Below are positions 10,755 through 21,020 of a DNA stretch of 64,000 nucleotides, one piece after another. Under the pieces are notes generated by a model that saw only the letters and a list, made by a program, of their open reading frames with translations, was not told where the DNA came from and searched no databases. Each line of letters starts with the position of its first letter. The first letter of the stretch is position 1. This DNA comes from Epichloe hybrida. Its lineage: Eukaryota > Ascomycota > Sordariomycetes > Hypocreales > Clavicipitaceae. Both the position numbers and the translations under genes were made by a program. Location: NCBI GenBank assembly GCA_019022495.1, contig JAFEKR010000031.1:434001-498000 (forward strand), read 5' to 3'.

Positions 10755-11447
10755 TCAAGCGTATTGCCAAACAGGATCCTTCGCAGGAGAAGCCAAAGCC
10801 GTAAACTTCAAGCAATGCGCGGTGCTCTGACCCTGCGCAGCGCTTTGACCTCGCACGTCCTGGTCGTCAGCACGAGCAAAGATCTGCCAAACACCGGAAT
10901 CTTTCGCCTCAGGACATGCGAAAAATTGGCGCGAGGAGATGGCGAGCTCGCGCAGTCCGTCAGGCCGCTCTGGAAGCAGACAGAAGCCATCGCGGGTTGA
11001 CCCCGGAGGCACGAAGGCGGAGTGAGCCTGGGTGTAGGACAAGGACCCGTCGGGTGCCACATAGACCTGCTGGCCGCCAGGGACGACAACGTTCTAGATA
11101 TTGTTGATGATTAATAATGCACATGTTGTTAGGGGTGTCACGGAAAAGCCCAGCCTACGGGGGGAAGCGCCACTTACCATTCCACAAGTGGTGAGCTCGT
11201 TGCCGACCCAGATGGTCGTGTCTTTACCCTTGGGACATTCCTCGGCGTTCAAAGGGCAGTATGTACTCGTCGGCTTTCCAATCCAGAACTTGTTACCACT
11301 GGCCTCGAGAGGTCGGTTGTGGACAGGCGAGCCAGGTAGAGCGGCTGTGATGGCGACCGCGGAGGTGTTGGCGGCGTGATAAGTCGGGCTCGCCTCGACA
11401 AAGGAGAGGGGGAGGAGCGGAATGACGGCAGCCAGAGTGAGCTTCAT
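10755..11447 (-). CDS. PhiA-family secreted cell-wall protein (IgE-binding-like)
   Basis: There are two exons, 11447-11178 (90 codons) and 11093-10755. The 84-bp intron (donor GTAAGT, acceptor ATCTAG) joins CGM|NVVVPGGQQVYV in frame. The product is about 202 residues. A signal peptide spans residues 1-19 (MKLTLAAVIPLLPLSFVEA). Family hallmarks are GSPVHNRPLEASGNKFWIGK, TYCPLNAEECPKGKDTTIW, GGQQVYVAPDGSLSYTQAHS, AFVPPGS, FFACP and the C-terminal PVWQYA. PhiA-type proteins are small extracellular or wall proteins; in Aspergillus they are needed for normal phialide development. Cysteines in TYCP, EECP, TTCG and FACP suggest two or more disulfides. It is the third predicted secreted product in a row. 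Confidence 0.87.
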
Positions 11448-11567
11448 TTTATCTTGTGTGTAGATGAGAAGAACTGAGGTTGGAAAATGCTATCGGTTGT
11501 CTTTCTCCCAAGTTGCCTTGTTTAAAACGGGAGGAGAAAGGTGAGTCTTTGTCGGAGGACGTGGCCA

Positions 11568-11574
11568 TTATATA
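11568..11574 (-). promoter_or_regulatory. Possible TATA box for the PhiA-like gene
   Basis: TATATAA on the minus strand, about 120 bp before the ATG at 11447. This is plausible for a strongly expressed secreted-protein gene, but is not proof. Confidence 0.35.
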
Positions 11575-12000
11575 GAATTCTCGAGGACGAGAATACTGTG
11601 ACCGTCGGAAGGCGGCTCGGCCATGTCTCGGTTGCCAAAAGCTGTGCTACGCCATCTTGTACGAACAGCAAGATCTTTTTCGTGGGCATTCGATTCGGAG
11701 CGAGCGATGGACTGCCAAGAAACAAGTCTCAGCAAGTCTCTTTGATCGAGACAACCTAACTCGTCCGCTGTGATGCTGTAATGGAGTCGTGCCCCCTGCC
11801 CCCCCCCATCAAACATCTTTGATCCAATAAAGAAAAGATTTTATCTTCGAAGAAGAAGAAAACTTACGTCATTGTAGTCTAAGCGCACATCCCCTGGCAA
11901 AAAGCGGAAACAGCTAATTCTCCAACGCACATCATCAGGCAGAAAATTTGTCATTCTGCGGGGCAAAAAGCAGGGGGTTATACGGACTGTACATATGTAA

Positions 12001-12097
12001 GTCTCGTATCCAGGGTGGAGCCTTTTGACTAGTATGTTCAGTAATTTTTCACCACCTACCCAATTAGGATGTAGAGGCTCCACCCTAGATACGAGAC
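12001..12097. repeat. 97-bp inverted repeat (22-bp arms)
   Basis: The left arm at 12001-12022 (GTCTCGTATCCAGGGTGGAG...) and right arm at 12076-12097 are reverse complements with one mismatch, separated by 53 bases. No target-site duplication is seen. It may be a remnant of a small inverted-repeat element or a structured regulatory sequence. Confidence 0.8.
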
Positions 12098-12347
12098 GAG
12101 CCTCATTGGAGCCGAGATTTATGTACCGTGTGCCCCAAACAGACCAATGGCAAGTTGGCAACAAAACACCTACATGATGACATCGCATGCGCATGGAAAT
12201 CCCAACATAGTTCAACTTCACACACATTTTGACCAAAAAAAAAAAAAAAAAAAGGGATCGAACCCCTTCTAGCCCATCCCAACTCGATCCCTTTCCGTCC
12301 ATCATCTATCATCTATCATCTATCATCCCCCCCCCCCAAAAAAAAAT

Positions 12348-13066
12348 ATGAACCACCTCCCCAACTTCATCGCCCGCCTCGCCAAACCCTTCACCCAATC
12401 CACCCGCCTCTCCATGGCCGACCCCTCCGCCGCACCAGGCGCCATCCCCTCCGGCGCGCAGAGATGCACCGTCGCAGCAGGCTGCTTCTGGGGCACCGAG
12501 CACCTTTACCGCCGACACTTTGCGGGCAAGGGCCTCATCGATGCAAAAGTGGGCTACATCGGGGGCAACCTGGAGGATCCCTCCTACAGGGCCGTCTGTG
12601 GGGGCAAAACCGGCCGTGAGTTTCTTCCATCATGCCCCCTCCCACCATGGGCATTAGATCATTTCCCCCATTTCCGGGGGCCTCAAACTAAACCAACCAT
12701 GTTTTTCCCTTCTCAGACGCCGAAGCAGCCCAAATCATCTTCGACCCAAGCCAGCTCTCGTACCGCACTCTCCTGGAGTTCTTCTACAGAATGCATGATC
12801 CTACCTCGCTCAATGCCCAGGGCCCGGATACGGGCCCCCAGTACCGGTCGGCCGTTTACTTCCACGACGCGGAGCAGGAGAAGATCGCCAAGGACGTGAC
12901 GCGTCTCGCCAACGAGCAGTGGTGGAAGGGAGCCATCGTGACCGAGGTTGCGCCCGCTGGGAAGTGGTGGACTGCAGAGGAGTACCACCAGCAATACTTG
13001 GACAGGAATCCGGGTGGATATGAGTGTCCTAGTCATTTCCTGAGACCGTTTCCCCCTCTGCAGTGA
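12348..13066 (+). CDS. MSRA: Peptide methionine-S-sulfoxide reductase MsrA
   Basis: There are two exons, 12348-12615 and 12717-13066. The 101-bp intron (donor GTGAGT, acceptor TCTCAG) rebuilds the family motif TGHAEAAQIIFDP across the junction. The product is 205 residues, usual for fungal MsrA. The catalytic motif is AAGCFWGTEHLY with Cys46. Other signatures are YIGGNLEDPSYRAVCGGKTGHAEA, FFYRMHDPTSLNAQGPDTGPQYRS and EYHQQYLDRNPGGY. Cys193 near the C-terminus is a candidate resolving Cys. The enzyme reduces the S epimer of methionine sulfoxide, using thioredoxin. The first 22 residues contain Arg/Lys and no acidic residue, like a mitochondrial presequence; Met23 could give a cytosolic form (inference). 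Confidence 0.95.
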
Positions 13067-13434
13067 GTCTGTGATGGGTAGTAAGTGGGTTGGTGGGATG
13101 AATTACAAAAATGCTCTTCGATGCTTTGAATCTACGATGCTTTGAATGATACTGTTGATGATATCCATACATGCATGCCATACGCTTTTCGTGACAATGA
13201 CTGGACAGTTCTTGTGGTTGTTTTTTTCTTCTTTTTTTCGTTATTTTCTGCCTACTGTAACAACACGGCAAGGCAATGCCAAGAGAGGAGTTTGCCTCTT
13301 GCACCCAGCACAAAGTAAAAATGATTCATACAACTGACCCCATAGCCCTTCACATAGGAAAAAAAAAAAGAAGAAATTGTTGTCTTTGCTTTCAACGATA
13401 ATGTCCCGGCTTTCCATTGTTATACATGTCCAAT
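13067..13434. other. Convergent intergenic region
   Basis: This contains the 3' ends of MsrA and the Bax-inhibitor-like gene, with T-rich and A-rich tracts near 13221 and 13359. Nothing else is recognisable. Confidence 0.5.
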
Positions 13435-14527
13435 CTATTTTCGGCGGTTTTGCTGCATCGTCAGAATCTGAACCATGCGAACAAAGATGTTCAAAAAGTC
13501 CAGCTCCAGTGAGATACTCTCGTTCACAGGATCACGCTTCATGACACCGGCCTGAGCCATGCGAGCATGGTACAGCACCTTTTGCACATCATAAAGGGTG
13601 AAGCCACCAAAGACGGCCAGACCACCGTACAGCCAAATGCTGTCCGTGAAAGCGAGCGTTCGAACGGCCGTGACAGGTACAATGAGCGGGGCCAGGCCCG
13701 AGACAGCGACGATGGCGGCACCCGCAAGAAGAGGACCGCCAATGTACAGGTACTTCTCCTGCTTCGCGGTAGCGCCAACGATGGAAAGGGCTCCCATCAT
13801 GGCTATCGTGTAGAGACCAGCGCGGGCGAGCAGAGGAGCGGGGACAAAGGCCAGCAGGGGAGCGACAAAGGCGGCCTGTGTGGCGTTGAAGGCAGTCCAG
13901 AGCGCATACTTGGGGATATAGCTGTTACATGTCATCGTGTTAGTCACGCACCGCCATGTTTGTCAAGGTGTTCGCGGCTGCTTACTTGTCAGGGCTGATG
14001 GATCGCGTGCCAATCATGGTGGCGAAACTCAAGGCCAAACCACCCAGTCCCACAACCCAAGGGTTCGTCACCATCAAGCGGTAGACGAAGCCGCTCTGAA
14101 CCATTTGCCTGGCCGTCAATCCAATGATTCCGATACCCAAGCCAGTGTGCAAGAACGTGTTGTTCAAGTATTCCCTCTCGTACAAGGGCAGGCCACCATC
14201 TTCTCTTGTTTCGCGGTTGAATACGGCGTTGATCGCCACTAGAGTACCGCCAAAGATGGCACCACCCACGAGCAGTTTTCTTGTACCGGAGCCACTGGTA
14301 GCTTGCTGCGTGGCTCCCTGGTGGAATGGGCGGCTACAGCCCCGGGCGAAGGCATTTCGGGTGGCGATCGATGGTACGCGCGATATAAAGACATTGTTCG
14401 TAGGCTTGGCAGGTTGGTGATGGAAGCTTCGGATCGGGGTAGCGCATCGCATAACAGACTTTGACAGCTCGGGCAGCCGTTGCGCCAGGCGCAGAGGGCT
14501 CTGCCGAGCGCTGAAAGTGAACGACAT
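13435..14527 (-). CDS. Mitochondrial Bax inhibitor-1/GHITM (TMBIM5)-like membrane protein
   Basis: There are two exons, 14527-13986 and 13921-13435. The 64-bp intron (donor GTAAGC, branch CTAAC, acceptor AACAG) joins SISPDN|YIPKYALWTAF in frame. The product is 342 residues. The first ~85 residues are rich in Arg/Ser with no membrane segment, typical of a mitochondrial presequence. About seven hydrophobic segments follow, for example LLVGGAIFGGTLVAINAVF, PWVVGLGGLALSFATMIG and YTIAMMGALSIVGA. The C-terminal half carries the family run YGGLAVFGGFTLYDVQKVLYHA and ends DFLNIFVRMVQILTM. In animals GHITM sits in the inner mitochondrial membrane and affects cristae and cation exchange. The fungal role is inferred. 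Confidence 0.88.
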
Positions 14528-15257
14528 TGCGGGCAGCGCTTGGTAAACAATTGCTGAGAGGTTTGATGGTTGACAGAATGTTGAATTTGAGGAGGAGAAG
14601 GGGGGGGGAAGATGAAAAGGCCAGCGGGGTGCTCAGCAGGGCGACGGCAATATGTACCGCCAAAACAGCATCTGCGGGCTGTGACGTACCGTGCACGTCA
14701 CACTTTTAGGAGCTTTCTGTAACTCAGAAGTCACGTGGGGCGTCTGGAAGACGGTGGAACGTTCCGCACCTTGTCTCGCCACTGATCACAGTGATCAGAC
14801 ACGGCCATTGCCTGCCTGGTCGATTCAATCATCCGACTACCCGGGAAAGCAGTCCTTGTTCACAAGAGATAGAGCTTCTTCGTTGGCACCAAGCAATCAT
14901 GGTTTGCTCAATCTGCGGTCAGCAAGGTTGTATATTTCAAAATTTCCTGCACGAAAATTCCCCAAAAAGATGTGCATTGTCACATCAGATGCTGCTTAAT
15001 AATTACATGTACATACATGGCCTGGGGTGACTGTACATGATGAGACAACACACCCCAGTGGGATAAAAACCAATTGCCGGAATATACCGCTCCTTTTACA
15101 TAATAAGTAGAGTTGCAGACCCAACGCCGATGATTCGTCCATGCAAGTGTCATTCAATCAAGCTTGCTTTACCTAATAATATAGCGTCCCAAGCCGAATT
15201 AGCATTGATCCCCTGGTATAACTCCTCAAGCGCGCCATCTGTCACCAACACATGTTG
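14528..15257. other. Intergenic region between two minus-strand genes
   Basis: This is promoter space for the Bax-inhibitor-like gene and the 3' flank of the F-box gene. Reading frames here are short and unrelated to known families. A G9 run lies near 14600. No other structure is evident. Confidence 0.5.
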
Positions 15258-18233
15258 CTACCTAAGCCCATGAACGCCTTTCTCGATAATGAATCGTACT
15301 GGTTGCCTCGCTCGCTTGCTCAAGAATCCGAGTCCTGATCGAGGAAGGAAATTCGGCGTGGTCAACATGGCCACACTCATGGTTTTTGGTGGCGGGATCT
15401 CCCCAATACCTTCGCTGTCTGTTGCTACCCACAGACCGGTGGGCATAATTGGTTTGCTCGTTCGGTCATCGAAACCCCATTTGGCAATACTGCCAGCTCG
15501 GAGCCAATACTCGAGGTTGCGACACTGACTCACATCGGTCCATTTGAGGCGCGTACAGCCTCGTAGTATGTTTTCCAGCCCCTTTCCCGTGACCCGTACA
15601 CATCCACGAACGCTGAGACCTTCTAGCTCGTTGAGGTGTAAAGCGATGCTCTCCAGGCTCGCATCACTCACGGCGCTGCCGCAAAAAGCCATCCTGAGCT
15701 CTCGAAGCATGGGAAGCCCGAGGGCTACAACCTCTGTTGACGTGTCGGATAGGGCACAACAAAACGACAAGTCCAGGTGCGTGAGGTTTTTGGCCGCGTT
15801 CACGAGAGCCACAACTGCGTTGTCAGACAAGTACGTGCAATCGGCTAGGCAAAGGTGAGTGAGCTTTTCGAATCTGTACTGCGCCCACGACTGGAACCCG
15901 GCGTCCGTGATGGATGTACATCGGGTGAGAGATATTGAGCGTAATCTGGTTGATGCATGGGCGGCCAGATGAGCCATTGATCTGTCAGTAATGTGCTTGC
16001 AATAGGATAAATCAAGTTTGCTAAGCTTGGGACACCCGATCACCGTCCCAGGTGGAGGGTTGTTCGCACTGTAAGCCTTCTTTTTTGCCTCTTCTTGCCT
16101 CTTCTTTGCCGGGCTCGTGATGATCGTGCTCTTCTTGGCGGTAGGGGATTCGGCCACAACCCATCCAACAATCCGACCGAGGAGATTATCCCCAACTTTT
16201 CGACAGTTGCTCAAGTCTATCTCCTCCAACTGCTTGGCGTTTTCGCTCATTTCGAGAATTTGGTGGGCAGACACATCCCATACCGATCGCATGCGCCATG
16301 CCTTGATGTTCTTACCACACTGGCGCCACAGAGCAGAGAATCCTACATCCGTGACATGAAAGCAGTTGTTCAAATCCATGGACGTTGCACGATTTCCAAT
16401 GAAGGGGGCCAGAATATGTATGAGCGAGTGATCCGTGACAAAGCGATTATAATGCGACAGGTCGACATCGTTGCAAACCTTGGGGGACGTGGAAAGGAGG
16501 AGACGCCAACGGCTGCTGACGAGCTGCAGCCGCATGAGCTCTTTAATATCGAGGTGCTTGAATATTTGTACGAGCACCTCGTCGTTCAGAGCCGGTATCG
16601 AAGGAGGCAGGGGGCGTTTCGTGGCAGTTCTGGCTCGTTTTGCCGGTGCCCCAGATTCAGATGACGTCTCACTAGAGTTGAATCGAATCGCACCGGGGTC
16701 CATCAAAGATGTTCGATGACAGTTCGGTCGGCCAGTTGTCGCACTTTCGATCGCAGGGTTTGGCGGGGCCAAGGAGTGTCGCCTCCGATTTTTCAAGTTC
16801 TCCATGTTGACACTCAAGAACGGATCTGGATCCTTCGGTTCCATGACTTCGATGTCATCCTTGCTCGGCGAAGCTTGACTGGGAGGCGTAGTAAACGTCA
16901 AGTTGGGCAATGGTCCTTTGGCGGGAGTGGACGGGATTGAAGGGTCCGGTCTGGAGGCGTGTACGTTGTTGTTGATCATGTCCGTCATCTGAGTATCCTC
17001 ATCTTGGGTCTTGAATCGTAACCTGGCGGTCTCTTCAACTTGATATTTGATACCTGGCGGACATCGCCGCCATAATTCACCGAGCACCTCTCCGGTAATC
17101 ATCAAACATTCCACCGTTGTGATGGACCTAACGGTCGCGGTGCGGCCTGGCGAAAGTCCCAAGCTTGTCACCTCGCCAAAGTATTGCCCAGCTTTCAGTC
17201 GTGGTCTCGACTGCACCGAACCTGCCGTCGGTTGTGCGTGCTGCGTCCCTCGCGACTGGTCGTGTATGACCTCAGCCTCGCCTTGTACAATGAAGTAAAT
17301 TTCGTTGCCAGATGTGCCCTGGCAGATAATATCCATGAATGGGTGGTAGGTTTTCGGCTGCACACTCAAACCTAGAAAGTGCAAGATCTCGGGGGGCAAG
17401 GTCGAGAACAATGGCAACTCCTTCAGTGTCTTCCGAATGCTCACGAATCCGCTAGCTATAGCACTGCCAGCTGCGGGATCCTCAATGACGCCGGGACTCG
17501 GAGACTTGCGCTTCTTTGTGTTGACCACAGCGCCGTCCTTGATCGCCCCGCTCTCGCCAGTCGAAACCTCACCCGGAACGGTTGTTCGAGGGGCAAAATC
17601 ACTTTTTGGGGATTTGAGACTGGCACCGCGCTCATGTCGCTGTTTCTTGAGCAAGCTGAGCCTTTCTTGAGCTTCTTCTCGAATGGCTTTCTCCATCTCG
17701 GAGAATTCGGGCATGACGAGTTGTAAATCTTCCTTCTTCAGTACGAGCAGGAGGCATTTTGTGCGCGCTACAATGGTGGCAGTGCGTGGCATGTCCATGA
17801 GAACGCCAATTTCGCCAAAGAAAGCACCTGGCTTTAGTTCGGCGTAAACTGCCTCTCCATCACGGGATGTGACGGCCACGACACCGCGCACCAGCCAGTA
17901 CATGGCCTTTGCGTCATCACCCTCGGTAATTATGTGGTCGTTGGGCCCATTGATCTGGGGCTTAAGATGGTTCCCAATGGCAACAAGGAAGTCCTCGGGG
18001 GCTGACAAGAAGAGAGGAAACGACCGTATTCGTTCTACTAGATCCAAGGGCATATCTCTGATAGTCGACGCGGTCAGGGGCGATGGCCGCACCGGGCGGG
18101 CTGGATTTGAGTCGACATTGAAAGACCGAATAACGGAACTCGGATCAGTAGATGCTGAAGGGGAGGCGGCCTGTTGGTGGTGCGCCAGCGCCCGATACGG
18201 CGAAGCCGAGCTGGAAGACCGACCGCGACGCAT
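15258..18233 (-). CDS. Protein with two cyclic-nucleotide-binding domains, F-box and leucine-rich repeats
   Basis: This is one long open exon. The first ATG is at 18233 (991 residues). The frame stays open upstream to an in-frame TAG near 18354 and its upstream residues (PRLTSAEHPALAKRL) look coding, so a short 5' exon is likely. Domain order: cNMP domain 1 (about residues 70-175) with FGEIGVLMDMPRTATIVA, and cNMP domain 2 with FGEVTSLGLSPGRTATVRS. Both keep the Gly-Glu and Arg of the phosphate-binding cassette. The F-box is IPALNDEVLVQIFKHL...LMRLQLVSSRWRLL. It is followed by about eight AMN1-type LRRs such as LSKLDLSYCKHITDRSMAHL. This architecture recurs in filamentous ascomycetes. It suggests an SCF ubiquitin-ligase substrate receptor gated by a cyclic nucleotide (inference). 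Confidence 0.88.
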   Translation of the reverse strand: MRRGRSSSSASPYRALAHHQQAASPSASTDPSSVIRSFNVDSNPARPVRPSPLTASTIRDMPLDLVERIRSFPLFLSAPEDFLVAIGNHLKPQINGPNDHIITEGDDAKAMYWLVRGVVAVTSRDGEAVYAELKPGAFFGEIGVLMDMPRTATIVARTKCLLLVLKKEDLQLVMPEFSEMEKAIREEAQERLSLLKKQRHERGASLKSPKSDFAPRTTVPGEVSTGESGAIKDGAVVNTKKRKSPSPGVIEDPAAGSAIASGFVSIRKTLKELPLFSTLPPEILHFLGLSVQPKTYHPFMDIICQGTSGNEIYFIVQGEAEVIHDQSRGTQHAQPTAGSVQSRPRLKAGQYFGEVTSLGLSPGRTATVRSITTVECLMITGEVLGELWRRCPPGIKYQVEETARLRFKTQDEDTQMTDMINNNVHASRPDPSIPSTPAKGPLPNLTFTTPPSQASPSKDDIEVMEPKDPDPFLSVNMENLKNRRRHSLAPPNPAIESATTGRPNCHRTSLMDPGAIRFNSSETSSESGAPAKRARTATKRPLPPSIPALNDEVLVQIFKHLDIKELMRLQLVSSRWRLLLSTSPKVCNDVDLSHYNRFVTDHSLIHILAPFIGNRATSMDLNNCFHVTDVGFSALWRQCGKNIKAWRMRSVWDVSAHQILEMSENAKQLEEIDLSNCRKVGDNLLGRIVGWVVAESPTAKKSTIITSPAKKRQEEAKKKAYSANNPPPGTVIGCPKLSKLDLSYCKHITDRSMAHLAAHASTRLRSISLTRCTSITDAGFQSWAQYRFEKLTHLCLADCTYLSDNAVVALVNAAKNLTHLDLSFCCALSDTSTEVVALGLPMLRELRMAFCGSAVSDASLESIALHLNELEGLSVRGCVRVTGKGLENILRGCTRLKWTDVSQCRNLEYWLRAGSIAKWGFDDRTSKPIMPTGLWVATDSEGIGEIPPPKTMSVAMLTTPNFLPRSGLGFLSKRARQPVRFIIEKGVHGLR

Positions 18234-19489
18234 GGCGGTCAAACGTTTCGCAAGCGCAGGATGCTCCGCCGACGTCAATCGAGGGGCGACTGTTCGGATT
18301 CCTTTGGGCACTCCAGCCCCCGCGTACACTGCTGCCGCCTGGGGTTGAGGCCAGGTTTCTGTCTACACAGTCCGGCCGCTGCGGCCGCCGCGCCGGGAAA
18401 GTTGCCAGTAGTATGCGAGAGAGACTAGGACCTTCGGGGACTTCGGGATATTAGGAGCTCGTGAGAATTCGGATGGAGGCAGCAATATGGATGCTGCAGG
18501 GCTGTGGCATGCTCTAGTTCGTGTTGGGCGAGATCCGGGGTATGGATGCGAAGCCCCTGGCTTGTTCTATCAACGCCAACCAACACACGCGAGTATCTCT
18601 AAGTTGTGTGACGGGCGCGATGTAAGAGTTGAATAGATGTGATATTAGCGTCGATTTTTTTTTTTGAAATATATCGTGCAAGAATTCGGCGCTGTGATGT
18701 CAAATGAGCTCTTCTGCGGCAGTTTGTCACGCTACAAGGTGGCGATCCCTGTGCGGCAGGCTTTCGAACGGAGGTGAAGCGGCCGTGATATGATATTGTC
18801 GGCCTCACCACTCCGCCGAAGAAGCACTAATAAGTGTTGGAAGTAGATTTCGAGCGACGCAGCTCGGATGATGCAGATATGTTTTTTTTTTTTTTACTTG
18901 ATCAAGCAGATGGCGTGCGGGCAGATGTCTCGTGGCCGGGGTTGCAACGGCAGACGGATCTTGCTCCGAATGACGACAACGGCCAACAGCAGGACGAAGT
19001 AGGTATCTGGATGGTCGAGAAGAGAATGATGCGCGGAGATGGGCACACCAATTCAATGAGAAGCATCCCCAGCATGTAAAATGGCATCAGGCGATAATGC
19101 AGAAAGCAAAGGCGGGCATACTACAGGATGAGCGGGAGCGAAGACGGGAAGGTGTGCATGTTGGAAGGTTGAGCAGAATGGAACCAGAAACGCAGGCAAC
19201 AACCTGACGGGTCCGGGAGGGGTGAGGGTCCTGGCCGGGGTTTTGGGCCTGTTCCTGTTCATCAGGACTGGCAGGGCAGGGCAGGGTAGGCTAGCGGGAG
19301 TTGGACCTGTTGCAGCAGACGGGGGTCGGTGGCGTCACACAGAGACACACACAGACAGCAGCAGCCAGCAGCCAGCAGCCAGCAGCCAGCGTGGAGCCGG
19401 TGTGTAGGTGTGGGGCAGGGGAAGCGGCAAAGCCACTCCAAACTCAAGCCTTGCCAAATTTAGAAAGACTAGCAAAGCTCGGCTAAAGC
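18234..19489. other. Promoter side of the F-box gene and edge of the gene-rich arm; no gene seen
   Basis: It contains T-rich tracts at about 18655 and 18881, a CAGCAGC-rich microsatellite at about 19357-19391, and GGCAGG repeats near 19268-19288. Base composition is still GC-rich and not RIP-affected right up to the transposon edge. Short overlapping frames have no family match. Confidence 0.5.
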
Positions 19490-19494
19490 TTTCC
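19490..19494 (+). other. Left copy of 5-bp target-site duplication TTTCC
   Basis: TTTCC precedes the left LTR start (TGTTGG). The same five bases follow the right LTR end (ATAACA) at 57942-57946. This defines the insertion site of the outer Copia element. Confidence 0.85.
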
Positions 19495-20021
19495 TGTTGG
19501 ATTCCACGGACCTCTAAACACGCATCTGTTAAAAATTAAACACGCATCTGCTATTAGTCCTAATTGGGATAGACAACCCGCTTACTTATTTTTAGTATGG
19601 CTTATGTCTATTAATCTTTATAGGTTAAGCAAATTACAATACCTATAATAAGTGTGTTTTTTTAAAGGTATTAATATAATTAAAGCTATTATAGGTGCCC
19701 TGCTAGCGGATTATGGTAAATAAATTACACTAAGTAAGCTCTATAAATAGCTATGAAGATTAATAGACGCGAGCCACACTAAAAATAGGTAGGCAGGTTG
19801 TCTATCCTAATTAGTAGCAGATGCGTGTTCAATTTTTGACAGATGCGTGTTTAGAGGTCCGGATTCCACAGCCAATTAGGACCACTTTAGCTAGATTACG
19901 CAGTGGAGTGTACATTAGGGCTTATACTACCTATAACCTATATATATATAACTTATACTTTATATATATATAACTTATACTTTATATATAATATAAGCTA
20001 TTATATTATATAATTATAATA
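19495..20021 (+). repeat. Left LTR of the outer Copia element, split by a MITE
   Basis: The LTR begins TGTTGGATTCCACAGCC, is interrupted after 13 bases by the MITE, and resumes at 19861. It ends at ATTATAATA, where the right copy has ATTATAACA. A 22-bp block (TATATATATAACTTATACTT) is present twice here and once in the right LTR. Confidence 0.8.
19508..19860. mobile_element. 353-bp MITE, Mutator-like (9-bp duplication, ~115-bp inverted ends)
   Basis: The ends are GGACCTCTAAACACGCATCT and its reverse complement. Similarity between arms extends about 115 bp inward (19508-19624 against 19746-19860). Each arm carries the word AACACGCATCTG twice. The flanks are identical 9-bp copies of GGATTCCAC (19499-19507 and 19861-19869), and the uninterrupted site is seen in the right LTR as GATTTTATAGC after RIP. 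Long inverted ends plus a 9-bp duplication point to the Mutator superfamily. It has no coding capacity, so it moved in trans. Confidence 0.85.
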
Positions 20022-21020
20022 GGTTAGAAGCCTAAATACTCTAAAGCCTAAGTATCCTTAAATAAAGCCTTTTTATAGGTAATAAGTTAATTAATTTATA
20101 ATTACTAACTTCTTTTAATATTACTAATACTTTACTAAATTACTATAATTCTTATAATATTTACTAATACTAAAAACTCTTTTAAGGCTATTACCTTAGC
20201 TTAAGGCTTAGAAGCTTTAGGAAAGAACTTTAGTATTAAAAGCTTTATATTTATAAGGAGTAATAACTATAATAAACTAATTAATATACTTACTATAAGT
20301 ACTAACCCTAAGCTTAAGTAAGTTATTTATATAGGTAAAACCCTTATAAATATAAGATATTATTAGTAAGAAGATAAGACTTATAGCCCTTAATTCTTTA
20401 CTATAGTATCCTTACCTAGTACTAATAGTAAATTAGAATTTATCCTATAAGCTATACCTTAAGACCTATAAAATATAGATATTAATAACTTCCTAATCTT
20501 AAAAAGTAAACCTTATAATATTTATAATAGTATTCTATTAAGTTTAGAAAAGGTTAAAAGTAAAATACAAATACTATAAAATTAAATACTTTAATACTAT
20601 ATTTAGTATCTCTCTAATAATAAATATAATAATAAATATAATAATAAATATAATAACTAGGAACTAGGCTATATATAATTATATAATTACTATTAATTAT
20701 ATCTATAGTAATTATTATTATATAAGAGTAAACCTTATATAAATATACCTAAAGCTACTAGCTATAAATCTTTAGTAACTTACCCCTAATAAAATATAGC
20801 TTATATAATAGCTATATAATCTTAAAACTACCTATTTAATAAATATAATATATTATATTTAAACCCTAATAACTTTAAAGTCTAAAGTATAGTAATAAAA
20901 GCTTATAAAAGTAATATAAACTATAAGAGTATTATAAAGCTAAAGGGATGAGAAAACTAAGTAAAATAAAATAAAGTACTAAAGAATACTATAATAGCTA
21001 AATTTATAACTCTTATTCTT
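20022..21020 (+). pseudogene. Left internal remnant of the outer Copia element (leader and gag region)
   Basis: It begins with the primer-binding-like GGTTAGAAGCC. The rest is AT-rich with stops in all frames. By position it should be the leader and gag start, but no gag motif is recognisable after RIP. It ends where a Gypsy LTR begins. Confidence 0.5.

Larger units (their letters stand above)
11448..12347. other. Divergent intergenic region with hairpin and homopolymer tracts
   Basis: This is shared promoter space between the PhiA-like gene (-) and MsrA (+). It contains a possible TATA element for the minus gene, a 97-bp inverted repeat (listed separately), an A-tract of about 18 bases near 12235-12253, and (ATCATCT)n followed by a C10/A9 run directly before the MsrA ATG. 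Confidence 0.6.
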
